From the NCBI GenBank assembly GCA_012064385.1, contig QRDG01000964.1, forward strand, positions 186,001-250,000: a stretch of 64,000 nucleotides of DNA, given 5' to 3'. The translations under genes and the position numbers were made by a program. Shown here in pieces: positions 8,944 through 19,310 of the stretch (the stretch's first letter is position 1; every line of letters begins with the position of its first letter). The notes under the pieces were generated by a model. It was given only the letters and a program-made list of their open reading frames with translations, searched no databases and was not told the DNA's origin. This DNA comes from Puccinellia tenuiflora (taxonomy: Eukaryota > Streptophyta > Magnoliopsida > Poales > Poaceae).

Positions 8944-11829
8944 GATGTGGAGAGACTTGCTAAACGAGAGGCGGAATGTTTCTTAGCTAAGCTTAGATGT
9001 GATGAGGAATCTAAATGGGCGCAACGTGCAAAGGTGAGACATATACAGGAAGGAGGTAATAATACCAAATATTTCCATCTCATTGCTAATGGTAAGCACC
9101 GGAAAAAGAAAATTTTCCAATTAGAACAAGATGAAGGGACTATAGTAGGCCAGGCAAACTTAAAAGTGTTCATTTCGGAATATTATAAAAAGCTTTTTGG
9201 GGCGTCGGTTCCTGCATCTTTTTCGATGATTGAAACGATTAATGATGATATGCCTCAGATTTCGCCTTTAGAGAATGGTATTTTAACATCGCCTTTTACG
9301 GAAGAGGAGGTGTTTTATGCGATATCTCAGATGGAGCATAATAAAGCCCCGGGGCCGGACGGGTTCCCCGCGGAGTTCTATCAAAAATTCTGGCCTGTTA
9401 TTAAGACAGACTTGATGAGCATGTTTGCACAGTTGTATAGTGGTGATCTACCACTTTTTAGATTAAATTTTGGGGTTATTACCTTGCTGCCCAAGAGAGA
9501 GGATGCGAGTAGGATTGAGCAATATAGACCCATTTGCTTGCTTAATGTGAGCTTCAAAGTGTTCACAAAAGTAGCCACAAACCGAGTGACTTCCATTGCG
9601 CATAAAGTCATTCGTCCCTCTCAATCAGCTTTTTTACCTGGGAGGAACATTTTAGAAGGTGTTGTTGTGTTGCATGAGACCATACATGAGATCCATAAGA
9701 AGAAATTAGACGGTGTTATTTTTAAAATAGATTTCGAGAAGGCTTATGATAAGGTAAATTGGGCGTTCCTCCAACAGACTCTCCGTATGAAGGGTTTCAC
9801 ACCGCAGTGGTGTGAGTGGATTGCGAGGTTTGTGCAGGGAGGTAGTGTGGGGATTCGTGTAAATGATGATATTGGTCATTTTTTCCAGACGCTTAAGGGT
9901 TTAAGGCAAGGCGATCCGTTGTCCCCTTTACTGTTTAATTTAGTGGCTGATATGTTGGCTATTATTATTAACCGTGCAAAGGAGGATGGTCAGGTTGGGG
10001 GACTTATACCACACTTGGTGGAGGGTGGTGTCTCTATTCTACAATATGCCGATGACACTATTCTGTTTCTTGAACATGACATAGAGAAGGCTGTGAACAT
10101 GAAACTGATTTTGTCTATGTTTGAACAGTTATCGGGCTTAAAAATAAATTTTCATAAAAGCGAGATATTTTGTTTTGGGGAAGCAAAAAATTATCAGGAG
10201 GAGTATAGGCGCATTTTTGGTTGCGCTAGTGGTACTCTTCCTTTTAAATACCTAGGAATCCCAATTCATTACCGCAAGCTGCTTAATAAAGAGTGGAAAC
10301 CTGTTGAAGATCGGTTTGATCGCAAACTTAGTTCTTGGATTGGTAAGTTGTTGTCATATGGTGATCGCCTAGTCCTTATTAATTCGGTCCTTACGAGTTT
10401 ACCGATGTTTTTACTCTCTTTCTTTGAGTTGCCAAAGGGAGTTCGGAAGAGACTAGATTCTTTTAGATCACGGTTTTTTTGGCAGAGTGATCATCAGAAA
10501 AAGAAATATCGCCTTACCAAGTGGAATATTATATGCCGACCAAAGGACCAAGGAGGTTTAGGTATTGAAGTGTTAGATATCAAAAATAAGTGTTTACTTA
10601 GTAAGTGGCTATTTAAACTCTTAACGGAGGAAGGTGTCTGGCATGAATTGTTGTATAATAAATATATTGGGAGTAAAACTTTGGCTCAGGTGGTGGCCAA
10701 ACCAAATGACTCTCCCTTTTGGAAAGGAATTATGCGGGTGAAGGATGATTTTTTTAAACATATATCTTTTACACTTGGTAATGGTCAAGGAATCAGATTT
10801 TGGGAGGATCCGTGGTTAGGTGACACATCATTAGCGGTCCAATACCCTAGGTTATTTAATATCGTACGCCACAAGGAAGTGTTGGTCTCACAAGTGTTTG
10901 CGCATGATCACTTAAATATTCAGTTTCGTCGATCCTTAGTGGGGGACAGATGGACTACATGGCTTCAATTGGTTGAGAGACTAATGGATGTCTCTTTAAC
11001 TGATGATGTTGATACTTGTACTTGGAAATTAACACCGTCGGGTGTGTTTTCAGTTAAGTCTTTATATGCTGATAATATGAATGGGCATACTAGATTCTTG
11101 AGAACTTATTTATGGAAATTGAAGGTCCCTTTAAAAATTAAGATTTTTATGTGGTTTCTTCATAGAAAGGTGTTGCTTACTAAGGATAATCTTATTAGGC
11201 GACGTTGGACGGGAAGTAAGAAGTGTGTTTTTTGTGATGCAGATGAATCCATTGAACATCTTTTTATTTCCTGTCAACTTGCTCGCCAAATTTGGAGGTT
11301 GATTCATTTTACTTTTAATATCACTCCTCCCACTAGTATTACTAATTTGTTTGGTAACTGGTTGAATGGGGTAGATAAGAAAACAAAGGCTAATATTCGT
11401 GTCGGCGTTTGTGCCTTTCTTTGGGCAATTTGGAATTGCCGAAATGATGTTGTGTTTAACAAGACAGGAGCCGGTCATTTTTTGCAGGTGGTACATCGGG
11501 CGACTTACTGGATCCACATGTGGTCATTTCTCCAACCTGTCAACCAGCGTGGACGCTTGGATTCAGGATGCACTCGGTTGATGGCGGTCGTTCGGGCTAT
11601 CTTCAACCAGGGTGGTTGGCGGCACACTAGTCGACTACAGAATGTGTAGTTTGGCTTTTTATCGCTTTTTATCTATTTGTGGATGGTCTGATGTGGCTAT
11701 CTTATGCGGTACTTGAGATGAGTTGAGATGTAACTTTGATACTACAACACTTTCGAACTGGGCAATAAAATAAAGCCGTGTGCATCATTTTGATGCAGAG
11801 GCTGGGGGTCTCCCCATTTCTAAAAAAAA
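8944..11829 (+). mobile_element. 5'-truncated LINE (non-LTR retrotransposon)
   Basis: ATGAAAGTTCCTGT occurs at 8930-8943 and again at 11830-11843, flanking the element as a perfect 14-bp target-site duplication; the right copy follows a short poly(A) tract (11822-11830). Truncation falls inside the second open reading frame: endonuclease and the first ORF are missing, as expected for incomplete target-primed reverse transcription. The sequence before and after is otherwise continuous flank. The 3' end after the stop (11650-11821) contains AATAAAATAAAG and the GATGCAGAGGCTGGGGGTC tail typical of grass LINEs. Confidence 0.9.
8947..11649 (+). CDS. LINE reverse transcriptase (C-terminal part of ORF2)
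   Basis: There are 900 codons without a stop. No ATG supports the start; the coordinate is where the insertion begins, so the 5' part is lost. The reverse transcriptase has NKAPGPDGFPAEFY, FKIDFEKAYDKVNW, LRQGDPLSPLLFNLV and the catalytic YADD (LQYADDTILF near 10040-10070). A C-terminal zf-RVT zinc-binding region follows (KLKVPLKIKIFMW, then KKCVFCDADESIEHLFISC near 11220-11275). The protein would nick-prime and reverse transcribe its own RNA, but the endonuclease is absent. The lack of any stop or frameshift over 2.7 kb indicates a recent insertion. Related 3' fragments lie at 55909-56120 and 62556-62840. Confidence 0.88.
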   Translation: MERLAKREAECFLAKLRCDEESKWAQRAKVRHIQEGGNNTKYFHLIANGKHRKKKIFQLEQDEGTIVGQANLKVFISEYYKKLFGASVPASFSMIETINDDMPQISPLENGILTSPFTEEEVFYAISQMEHNKAPGPDGFPAEFYQKFWPVIKTDLMSMFAQLYSGDLPLFRLNFGVITLLPKREDASRIEQYRPICLLNVSFKVFTKVATNRVTSIAHKVIRPSQSAFLPGRNILEGVVVLHETIHEIHKKKLDGVIFKIDFEKAYDKVNWAFLQQTLRMKGFTPQWCEWIARFVQGGSVGIRVNDDIGHFFQTLKGLRQGDPLSPLLFNLVADMLAIIINRAKEDGQVGGLIPHLVEGGVSILQYADDTILFLEHDIEKAVNMKLILSMFEQLSGLKINFHKSEIFCFGEAKNYQEEYRRIFGCASGTLPFKYLGIPIHYRKLLNKEWKPVEDRFDRKLSSWIGKLLSYGDRLVLINSVLTSLPMFLLSFFELPKGVRKRLDSFRSRFFWQSDHQKKKYRLTKWNIICRPKDQGGLGIEVLDIKNKCLLSKWLFKLLTEEGVWHELLYNKYIGSKTLAQVVAKPNDSPFWKGIMRVKDDFFKHISFTLGNGQGIRFWEDPWLGDTSLAVQYPRLFNIVRHKEVLVSQVFAHDHLNIQFRRSLVGDRWTTWLQLVERLMDVSLTDDVDTCTWKLTPSGVFSVKSLYADNMNGHTRFLRTYLWKLKVPLKIKIFMWFLHRKVLLTKDNLIRRRWTGSKKCVFCDADESIEHLFISCQLARQIWRLIHFTFNITPPTSITNLFGNWLNGVDKKTKANIRVGVCAFLWAIWNCRNDVVFNKTGAGHFLQVVHRATYWIHMWSFLQPVNQRGRLDSGCTRLMAVVRAIFNQGGWRHTSRLQNV

Positions 11830-11843
11830 ATGAAAGTTCCTGT

Positions 11844-12459
11844 TGATTCTGCTGAAGCCGCATTCTGTGTGTTATGAGTTCTTTATTACTGTGTTCCTGA
11901 TTGGTATTACATATTTAACGGGGGTCGAATTGTAAAATTGCCATATGTATCCGCCGCCAGATACGGTACGAGGCACTAGTGTTCTGCCGTCGTTGCACCG
12001 CTGCCACGGCACATAGTCAGTGCCGGCCTACAATGGGCCGCGGCGGATGGCCTGTCGCCCCGCGGATGCGGTTGCTCGGCACATCGCGTTGTGCGCGCCA
12101 AAAAAAGCGCCGCCTTTTCTTTTTTCCCGACGCAGTTATCCCTGGCGGCTTTTTTTTGCCGCGCCAGCGCGAGCGCGGCGACTAGGCGTGTGCTTCGGCG
12201 TTTATAACCGCCAGCGCCCAGGAGGCATTTAGTAGTGGTCCCAACCTAAAATATCCATAGTACCTATAGAACTTGGTAGAATATTTCAGAGTGTATAAAT
12301 CTAGGAAATAACTTGACAATGGTTCTTTTAAGAAATAATAAGGTTCTTCCTCATCTCTGATATTGTTCTCGGACAAAGCGAAGAGAAATACATAGTTATC
12401 TAGTAATTGCAATCAGTCGTATATCTAGTTCTTGCATTTTTTGTTCATAAAAGATAGTA
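11844..12459. other. Non-coding flank, no gene recognised
   Basis: This continues the host sequence interrupted by the LINE. A GC-rich patch at 11950-12235 (many GCCGCG and GGCGGC words, ending CATTTAGTAGTGG) may be a degraded DNA-transposon end. I see no conserved frame in it. Confidence 0.3.
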
Positions 12460-12517
12460 CTCCCTCCGATCCATAGTGAGTGCCGGTGATTTAGTATAAC
12501 TTTGTACTAAATAAGGG
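12460..12517 (+). mobile_element. Half of a Stowaway-type MITE
   Basis: TA then CTCCCTCCGATCCATAGTGA, followed by GATTTAGTATAACTTTGTAC, is the left half of a common grass Stowaway hairpin. The matching inverted right half (ending CGGAGGGAG) is not found downstream, so the element is truncated. Confidence 0.55.
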
Positions 12518-12540
12518 ATACTTTTTATGATTTGTAACAT

Positions 12541-13743
12541 CAACCGGGACTAAAATATTTTTCTATTTCTTAAAAAAAACAATTTTATTTTCGGAAAAAA
12601 ATCAATTTTTTTTGAATCTATGAATTGTTGGACTCGTTAATCTCTCACCCGTAGCCTCTTAATCGCACTTAGTCTTTGGTTAAATTCTAATCTCGTTAAT
12701 CTCTCACCCGTAGCCTCTTAATCGCACTTAGTCTTTGGTTAAATTCTAATCTTGGTCAAACTTCCCGGTCAGTCATCCGTCCTCACACTACTCCACCCCT
12801 AGCATGCTTAACATCTTGGTTCCTTCCCATCCCCCTTCTTATAATCTACTTGTAACCTTATGTTTATAGTATGCTATTAATCATATTAACCCATGGATCA
12901 TGTGGGCCACGCATCCTTATAATTTGAATTCTAAATAATTATTTAAATATACAAAAATAACTAAGTAATAATAATATTGAATAAATATAAAAATAAAATG
13001 TGTTTTATTATTTTTTGGCATTAATTCATTTAATATGGCATAATTCATATCTTTAAATCTGTAAATCGAAATTGAACAAATAATATGTCCATTATTATCA
13101 GAAAAATGTGAGGAATCCAAATATGACATAATTTTTATTTTTTGAATTTTTTATAAAAAAATAAAAATCTGAATTTTGACACTTTTCGAATTTCAAAAAT
13201 CTAAAAAAATTCAAAATGGCTGAAGGCCGTTGACACCGTATGCAGAAATAGCGCCCATTTGAAGTTTTCATAACGTTTTTTTTTTGCAAAATAAGTCGAA
13301 ATTCATGTTTGTTAATTTTCGTGACAAGTATATCACTTAATACAACTACAGTTCAAAGGATTTTATTTTTTTTGATGTTTTCATAATTTTCTGCGATTGG
13401 TATTTGAAACTAGAAAGGCGATTCGGGGGGGGGGGGGGGGTGGATTTCCTCCTGCCGCGGCAGGATTTTGGCCCTTTTTCCTGCCGTGGCAGAACCCGCG
13501 GCAACAATTTCGGAAATGTTTTTTAGTCCCGGTTGGTGTCTCAAACCGGGACCAAAGATAGACCCTTTAGTCCCGGTTTGTGCCCCGAACCGGGACTAAT
13601 ACCCCCATCCGAACCCGGACCAATGGCATTCCAGGCCCTGGCAGCTCGAACCGGGACTAATGCCAGGCATTGATCCCAGTTTTGCTCGAACCGGGACTAA
13701 TGGCATTTGCTGCTCCGAACGAAAGACCCTTTTTCTAGTAGTG
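12541..13743. mobile_element. CACTA-type transposon remnant with right terminus
   Basis: The right end reads GACCCTTTTTCTAGTAGTG and stops at 13743; its reverse complement begins CACTACTAG, a CACTA terminus. Inside it, AACCGGGACTAA and its complement TTAGTCCCGGTT are repeated at about 13523-13700 in both orientations, the usual transposase-binding subterminal repeats. One more copy at 12542-12556 suggests that the remnant reaches that far left. No left CACTA terminus was found and no coding sequence is present. The middle is AT-rich and holds a 59-bp duplication and a run of 16 G (13425-13440). Confidence 0.6.
12633..12750. repeat. Perfect 59-bp tandem duplication
   Basis: Copies at 12633-12691 and 12692-12750 start CTCGTTAATCTCTCACCCGT and appear identical over the full 59 bases. 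No frame or known motif is evident. Confidence 0.85.
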
Positions 13744-14267
13744 GATATAGCACTATAGCAGACGAGGCGCTCTCCTCCGCCCAACTTCTGGAACACCAGC
13801 CGTTTGGACGGTGGCGAGCAGTGGCTCGTAGTGGTCCGCGCCAGTACCACACCATGCTACAGGTCAAGGTTCAGCGTTAGGGAAGTGGAACATTGAGCAT
13901 AACTGGAAGAGAGACTCTTTACTGATGACACACTCTTTTCAACTAAGGCTGTTATTCAGTTACTACATATCGGCTTGCAGAAGTAAAGCACAGCGAGACC
14001 GTGAATGTACGACGCACCTATTCCCTTCATGAAAAGGAAGATGGGAGAATCACAGATTTCTCCTCTGGGGCGGTGCGGAAGGAAGAACACGCAGTTCTCC
14101 TCGTGAACCATTGCATCCGCTCCATGTGCTTGCACACACAAAAAAGCCAATCAGATCATATCACTCTGGAGAATTCTAGATAAACTAAAATAGATGTAGG
14201 CACAAAACAGTGGCCAGTTCCAAAAGAGCAACATATCACAGAAGCACGCTTATAAACTTTACCACAA
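13744..14267. other. No gene recognised
   Basis: Mixed-composition sequence between the CACTA end and an exon-like fragment. Short frames at 13956-14183 on both strands show no recognisable domain. It may be intron or flank of the fragment at 14268-14503. Confidence 0.3.
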
Positions 14268-14503
14268 AAACTTCTCTCTTGAACTTGGTGGCGAGGCACT
14301 CGATGGCGATGTCGTCACCGAACGCAGCCGCGCGGCCATCCCAGTTCTCGTCGACATTCAGCAGGCCCTCCTCCGTGTACTACAGGGTGATGATGTCGTG
14401 CTCATCCTCTGTGGAACAAGAGATGGACATGTACTTAGCCCAGCTGTCCCCGTTGTTCACGGCGATGCACCTCTCCTTGTAGATGGTCTCAGCTGCCGTT
14501 TCC
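14268..14503 (-). pseudogene. Exon-like host gene fragment, unknown protein
   Basis: Minus-strand reading gives an acceptor CTTCAG ending at 14504, then a frame reading GNG-like residues through ETIYKERCIAVNNGDSWAKY, an in-frame TAG at DIITL*YTEE, and on to NWDGRAAAFGDDIAIECLAT. GC content and third-position bias look like real grass coding DNA and unlike the flanks. I do not recognise the family. The internal stop and lack of neighbouring exons suggest a captured or relic exon. Confidence 0.35.
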
Positions 14504-14600
14504 CTGAAGGGCAGTGAAGAAGATGATGATGAGCACGTACAATTTGGAGAATCAGTTCACAAATGTATAAATTGCATCCATCCTAAAATGTTGGGTACTA

Positions 14601-14758
14601 CTCCCTCCGTTTCAAAATATAAGATGTTTTAGTTTTATGAAACAAATGTATCAAGATGCCTTTTAGTACGTAGAGTTACTCGAACCTACACACTAAAAGA
14701 TGTCTAGATACATTAGCTTCACAAAGCTAAAACATCTTATATTTTGAAACGGAGGGAG
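14601..14758. mobile_element. Complete Stowaway MITE (158 bp)
   Basis: It starts CTCCCTCCGTTTCAAAATAT and ends with the inverted complement ATATTTTGAAACGGAGGGAG; both sides carry the TA target duplication (14599-14600 and 14759-14760). The terminal AAGATGTTTTAG and CTAAAACATCTT arms pair. Stowaway MITEs are non-coding Tc1/mariner derivatives moved by a transposase supplied in trans. Confidence 0.93.
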
Positions 14759-14938
14759 TACAAATCAACCTAAGATATCTGTAACTAAGATATACTACAA
14801 CTGAACCAGTACAACTGAAGCAGCTTCATGATGCACTAGAATTGCATCAATTTTGTACACATATTAGCAAAAGAAAGAATTCAGGAAACATGGGCTCCTG
14901 AATGTAAACGGACACCAAAGATCGGCGTCCAAGACCGG

Positions 14939-16335
14939 TGATGCATGTAAAATGCATACATGAACTTTGCACTATAATACTTATATTCCATTCATATTTG
15001 CATCATATAAGGGGTATATTACTGTTATTTAATGATTTTTGGTAATTAATAATGATTTCCCCTTTTTATAGAATTAATCCTGCGCAGGCAGAAAACCCTA
15101 TTTCTTTCCTTATTTATTTCATGGCCTTAACGACATCATAATGAGCTGCAAATTTACGGGGATCATTATTTTGGAAGGAGCAAGACCTAGGAGCGAAGGA
15201 AGCAAGAAAACGGAGGCCGGAGGGGCAAAAGAGGGTGCCCCACGCGACCCCTGTACCTGGCCGCGTGGGCCCACCTCTTTTGGCCCTCGTGGCCCCGTTT
15301 GCGTCGATCCTTCTTCCCGAAGCTTCCTCATGACCAAAAAATGACTATAAAAATAGTCCCCCGACGTTTTTCAGGAGGAGGCGGCGGAGAAACACAAAAC
15401 CAGAAACAGAGAGACAGAAGGCTGCCGCCAGAGAAGATCGAATGGGGGAAACGCCGCCGGAATCCACCTTCGGAGGGCTCCACCCCCCTCCGGCGTGATC
15501 ACCATCAACATCTACAGTAAGATCATCTCCATCTCTCCACTGTAAACTCTTGGCAAACATGATGTATGATGCAATATACTTTTCCTGTGATCTATTGTGT
15601 CTCTCCATCTATGTTTGAGAAGTGATTTTTTCATGGCATTAGTGAAATAGTTCGTTGATTGGTTGCATACAAGTTTTGTTATATTTTATGATTGTCTTGA
15701 TGTACAATGTATGAGTGCACGCATATGTTGGGGAATGCATGTAAGGTGATCACCAGTAAGGTAATGGAGTGAGGAGGACTTGGGAGGACAAGTAAACCCG
15801 AGATCGAATCATGAAGTTACTCTATTGGGGGATATATGGGAGACCCTAGAACTTAAGGCTATGGTGGGACAATTATGTCTTAATGATTCTTGTGCTGCAC
15901 ATTTAATTGGCCATGAGATCCATCATAAGAGTTGTGTAACTTGCTCATTTACTTGGCTACAACTATTTATGGCTCCCCCCTAGAAGAAACAATTAAGACT
16001 AAAACATGTGCTTCACTAATTGTGACAACCACACGAATGAAATAACAATTGCCAGAACATTCGCTCCCTTGAGATATTTGCTACTTACTGCTCTTAGAAA
16101 CTTGCATTAGAAAACTTGCTCTTAGAAACTTGTTGCTAGATAAACCTACTCCACATCACTTGCTTCCATTAGTTAGTTCCTTTCATACTCGAATTTATTG
16201 CTTTGCATAAAAGGCCATATAAGAGGGTTATAGGGCTTTAGAGAATAGATAGTTTACCTTCAGCTCCTCGTGGGTTCGACACTCAAATACTTATCGAATT
16301 GTGCTACAGTGATTCCTTGCTCTTGGGGATTATCA
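14939..16335 (+). mobile_element. 5' LTR of non-autonomous Gypsy element A
   Basis: It starts TGATGCATGTAAAATGCATA, ends CA at 16335, and is followed 10 bases later by the tRNA-Asp-like primer site. It contains the GACTATAAAAATAGTC stretch (around 15342), a plausible TATA region, followed by a GA-rich leader. A related LTR in the opposite orientation occupies 28997-29737 beyond the large CACTA element. Frames inside (15119-15608) are not genes. Confidence 0.8.
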
Positions 16336-16345
16336 AGTACTTTTC

Positions 16346-16363
16346 TGGCGCCGTTGCCGGGGA
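16346..16363 (+). other. Primer binding site of element A, tRNA-Asp type
   Basis: TGGCGCCGTTGCCGGGGA, identical to the site at 1456-1473. It marks the start of the internal region of element A. Confidence 0.87.
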
Positions 16364-16437
16364 GCGTTGTGCTAAACTTTTATTCTTGTTTGCATTGCAT
16401 ACTAACATATATTTCAAAACACACAAAAATTTAGAAA

Positions 16438-17514
16438 ATGAAAAATACCAAAAAAACTCGTGTTATGGGCATAAGTATGGATATAAATGATGCTTTGTTT
16501 AGACACTTGAATGCTGCTAAGATTGCCAAGGAATATAGAGAATCTAAGGAAGGGAAAATACTAAAAGGTTTCATGATGGAATTAAATTATATTGCTGAGG
16601 AGTTGCTTTTACACCATGATGTAACTTGCATTTTTTGCTCTGAACAAGAAGATAAACATTTTGAATTTCAATATAGGTTCCATGAAGAATGTGTTATTGC
16701 ATCTTACCATACTGGTGATTATGCTTATTTAGGAATGGAACAAGTAGAGGAATTTGTTACTTTCAAGGCATCTTTTGAATTGCAAACCTTCATTCATGAA
16801 AATAAAAGTTGCCCTATAGCTAACAAATTTGAAAGAGAGATAGATTTTATTCTTGAATATTGCATAGACAACTTCTCTCAAAATATTTATGTTGTTGAAT
16901 ATAATGAGGCTCCCCAAGAGAGCTCTATTGTTTTGCAGGAAGAAGATGATGAAAACATAAGCTTGGAAGAGGAAGTATGTGAAGAAGAGGATAAAAGCCT
17001 AAGCTTGGGGATGTCCATGCAGCCCCAAGAAGAAGACAATGAAGAGCAAAAGGATGTTGAAAATGATGAACAACTAGAAAATGAAGAGAAGGAACTTCCA
17101 CCTTCACCACCTATGGATGAGGGTAACACTCAAGATTTTGCTAATGATAAACTTTGCTTTTATGACTCTGATGATGAGGAAGAATATCAACCTATGCCTA
17201 ATGAGAACATTATTAATAATGATGAAGAATATGGTTTAGACATGCTATATGATAATGCTTTACATGATGATCCATTATGCTCATTAGATGATAAGTCTTT
17301 ATATGGTGATTCTATTCAAAACTATGTGGTTATGTTTAACTTTAATGCTTGCAACTATTATGAGAGAGGAAGAGATAAGAATATCCTTTATGTATCTATG
17401 TTATTTAAAATGCAATCTATTGATTATTATATGCATTGGTTACCTCAAGTTTGCTGTTATTTATTCATATATAAAATGCCAATGCATAGGAAAAGAGTTA
17501 AACTTAAAAGTTAA
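16438..17514 (+). CDS. Acidic protein of unknown function in Gypsy element A
   Basis: This is a 358-codon frame in the place where gag normally lies, 74 bp after the primer site. It starts MKNTKKTRVMGISMD. Residues 1-165 are of mixed composition with several cysteines (TCIFCSEQEDKHFEFQ, FHEECV, CPIANKFE). Residues 165-270 are extremely acidic (EEDDENISLEEEVCEEED, repeated later with DSDDEEEYQP). No gag fold, zinc knuckle, protease or polymerase motif is visible. The element therefore looks non-autonomous and would depend on partners for all enzymes. Whether the protein is made or useful is unknown; an uninterrupted frame of this size in an AT-rich element suggests some past selection. Confidence 0.55.
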   Translation: MKNTKKTRVMGISMDINDALFRHLNAAKIAKEYRESKEGKILKGFMMELNYIAEELLLHHDVTCIFCSEQEDKHFEFQYRFHEECVIASYHTGDYAYLGMEQVEEFVTFKASFELQTFIHENKSCPIANKFEREIDFILEYCIDNFSQNIYVVEYNEAPQESSIVLQEEDDENISLEEEVCEEEDKSLSLGMSMQPQEEDNEEQKDVENDEQLENEEKELPPSPPMDEGNTQDFANDKLCFYDSDDEEEYQPMPNENIINNDEEYGLDMLYDNALHDDPLCSLDDKSLYGDSIQNYVVMFNFNACNYYERGRDKNILYVSMLFKMQSIDYYMHWLPQVCCYLFIYKMPMHRKRVKLKS

Positions 17515-18227
17515 TGGTTTAATGTTTTGTGGTGTGTTCCTTATGCTTTAACTTCCAATTCTGTTTGGGCACACCTTTATATCTTGAGAACTTGCAAAAT
17601 AACTTTACCTACTGTTTACTAACAATTAGTTTAAGATTTTTACTTTACATAAAATTTGGGAAAGTAAATGAGAAGGATGAGTAATGGAGAAGTTGGGGTC
17701 GACCTTGAACATGTGTTGTTCATGCCAATGGAACCATTTCAAAGTCCCTATCATTAAAACTTTTCCCAAAGCTAAAACCAAATAAAAAGAGTGACATCAC
17801 CTTTGTATCTTGTTTTTCATCTTAAAAGGCAAGAATAACCTCTTTTGAGAGGCAGGATTAAACAATAGTGATTTGCTGTCCAGAAAACAGATTCCTGAGC
17901 TTCACTGCGAAAAATGTTAAAAATCACAGAAGAGGAATTTTGACCTGATATTTTATGACAGAATTATTCAGAAATTAATACAAAATTCATTAGTTCAATA
18001 TTTTTTTGGTTTGAGCAACGTAAGTGCCTCTGAAAATTCATTCTTTACGGGCTGTCCAGTTTTTGACAGATTCTGTCTTTATTTCGCATTGCTCTCATTA
18101 CTTGTGTTTTGTGCGGTTCTTTTGATCAAGGAGCATTACACAACCGTAGTAACAGTAGCTAATGTTTAGAATCAATTCATGATATGTCTTTGTTGTACCT
18201 ATGTGGATTTAATTTATGAAGGCACTA
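17515..18227 (+). other. Non-coding internal region of element A
   Basis: AT-rich sequence without conserved frames. It ends abruptly at the left terminus of the CACTA element at 18228; its continuation is not found on the other side at 28997. Confidence 0.5.
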
Positions 18228-18254
18228 CACTACTAGGAAAAGGCTTATAGGTAA

Positions 18255-18715
18255 GCCACGTGGCCGTGGCGCACTGTAAGAATGGTGCGCCATGGCTAGG
18301 TATGCGTGGCGCACCGCTTCGTGCTGCGCCACGGACACTAACTTAGCCGTGGCGCAGGTCTCTAAGATGTGCGCCACGGCTAAGTTGGGCCCTGGACGGC
18401 CGGCCTGTGCGCACTTAGGCGTGGCGCGGCAGAAACATGTGCGCCACGGGTATCCGCGTAGCCGTGGCGCACAGTAATACCCTGCGCCACGGCTAAGTTT
18501 GGGACCCGGTGCACATTTTTGGCGCCAATTTTACCACACTTAGCCGTGGCGCACTGTGCTCCTGTGCGCCACGGGTAAGCGTGGGTCCCACCTTTACCAA
18601 TTCTGGCGCGAATTTTACCCCACTTAGCCGTGGCGCAGGGAATTATTGTGCGCCACGGCTAGGATATAGTGGTGGCGCAGCCACCATTGGTGCGCCACGG
18701 CTAAGCCTGGGTGCA
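18255..18715. repeat. Left subterminal repeat array of the CACTA element
   Basis: About fifteen copies of GCCGTGGCGCA or its complement TGCGCCACGGC, often as facing pairs separated by 10-15 bp, able to form small hairpins. In En/Spm such subterminal motifs bind the TNPA protein, bring the ends together and control the promoter. Confidence 0.8.
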
Positions 18716-19152
18716 CTTTTACTTTTTGGCTGCCACCACCACCCCCTTTTCTCCTCTTTTCCTCTCCTCTTCCTCCTCCCCACCTCTCAATTCCAGATCT
18801 GCACGCCCCTTCCTCTCCCCACCTCATTTTCTTCTCTCTCTTCACATATTCCACATAAATCTACTTAATTATTTTCTTCATGTATATGTGAGGAAACATC
18901 TCCCACACCTCGTGCTCGATCTTCCTCCTCCGGGCGCTCTCTCTTTCGACGTCAATTTGTTGGAAGGTGAGTGTATGTGATGGATGAGAAGGCTTTGATG
19001 TGTGTGGTTCTATGTGATGGATGAGAAGGGTTGTGATATGTTTGTGGTTGTTGTATGCATGTGTGATGGATGAGTTGGTTGCATTGTGATGGATGAGGAT
19101 GTGTGTGTGGTTGCGTGTGTTTGCATATGTGTATGCCATGATCGAAATGATT

Positions 19153-19250
19153 AGTTCCGATGTTTTCGCCGAAATGTAGATTCATTTCCATTTCGGCGAA
19201 TTTTCCGGCACTCCTAAGGCCAAAAATTAGCAAAGGTCATGCCAAATTTT
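19153..19250 (+). repeat. Sequence shared upstream of both CACTA genes (copy 1)
   Basis: From TTCCGATGTTTTCGCCGAAA through CCGGCACTCCTAAGGCCAAA to GGTCATGCC-AATTTTT, about 98 bp. It lies just before the acceptor TATGTAG and start codon of the transposase gene. The same sequence precedes the second gene at 24642-24738, with an inverted copy beside it. Confidence 0.75.
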
Positions 19251-19310
19251 TCTGTGAAATATTTTGTTTCTAATATAATCCTTTGTTCTATATGTAGAGC
19301 GGGGGCGACA

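Noticed and set aside
9381..9611. Antisense frames inside the LINE and TNP2 coding regions
   Set aside because: Shadows of the real reading frame on the other strand, without own motifs.
13425..13440. Run of 16 G as a possible G-quadruplex regulatory site
   Set aside because: A plain homopolymer in a transposon remnant; its length is also unreliable in an assembly with homopolymer errors.
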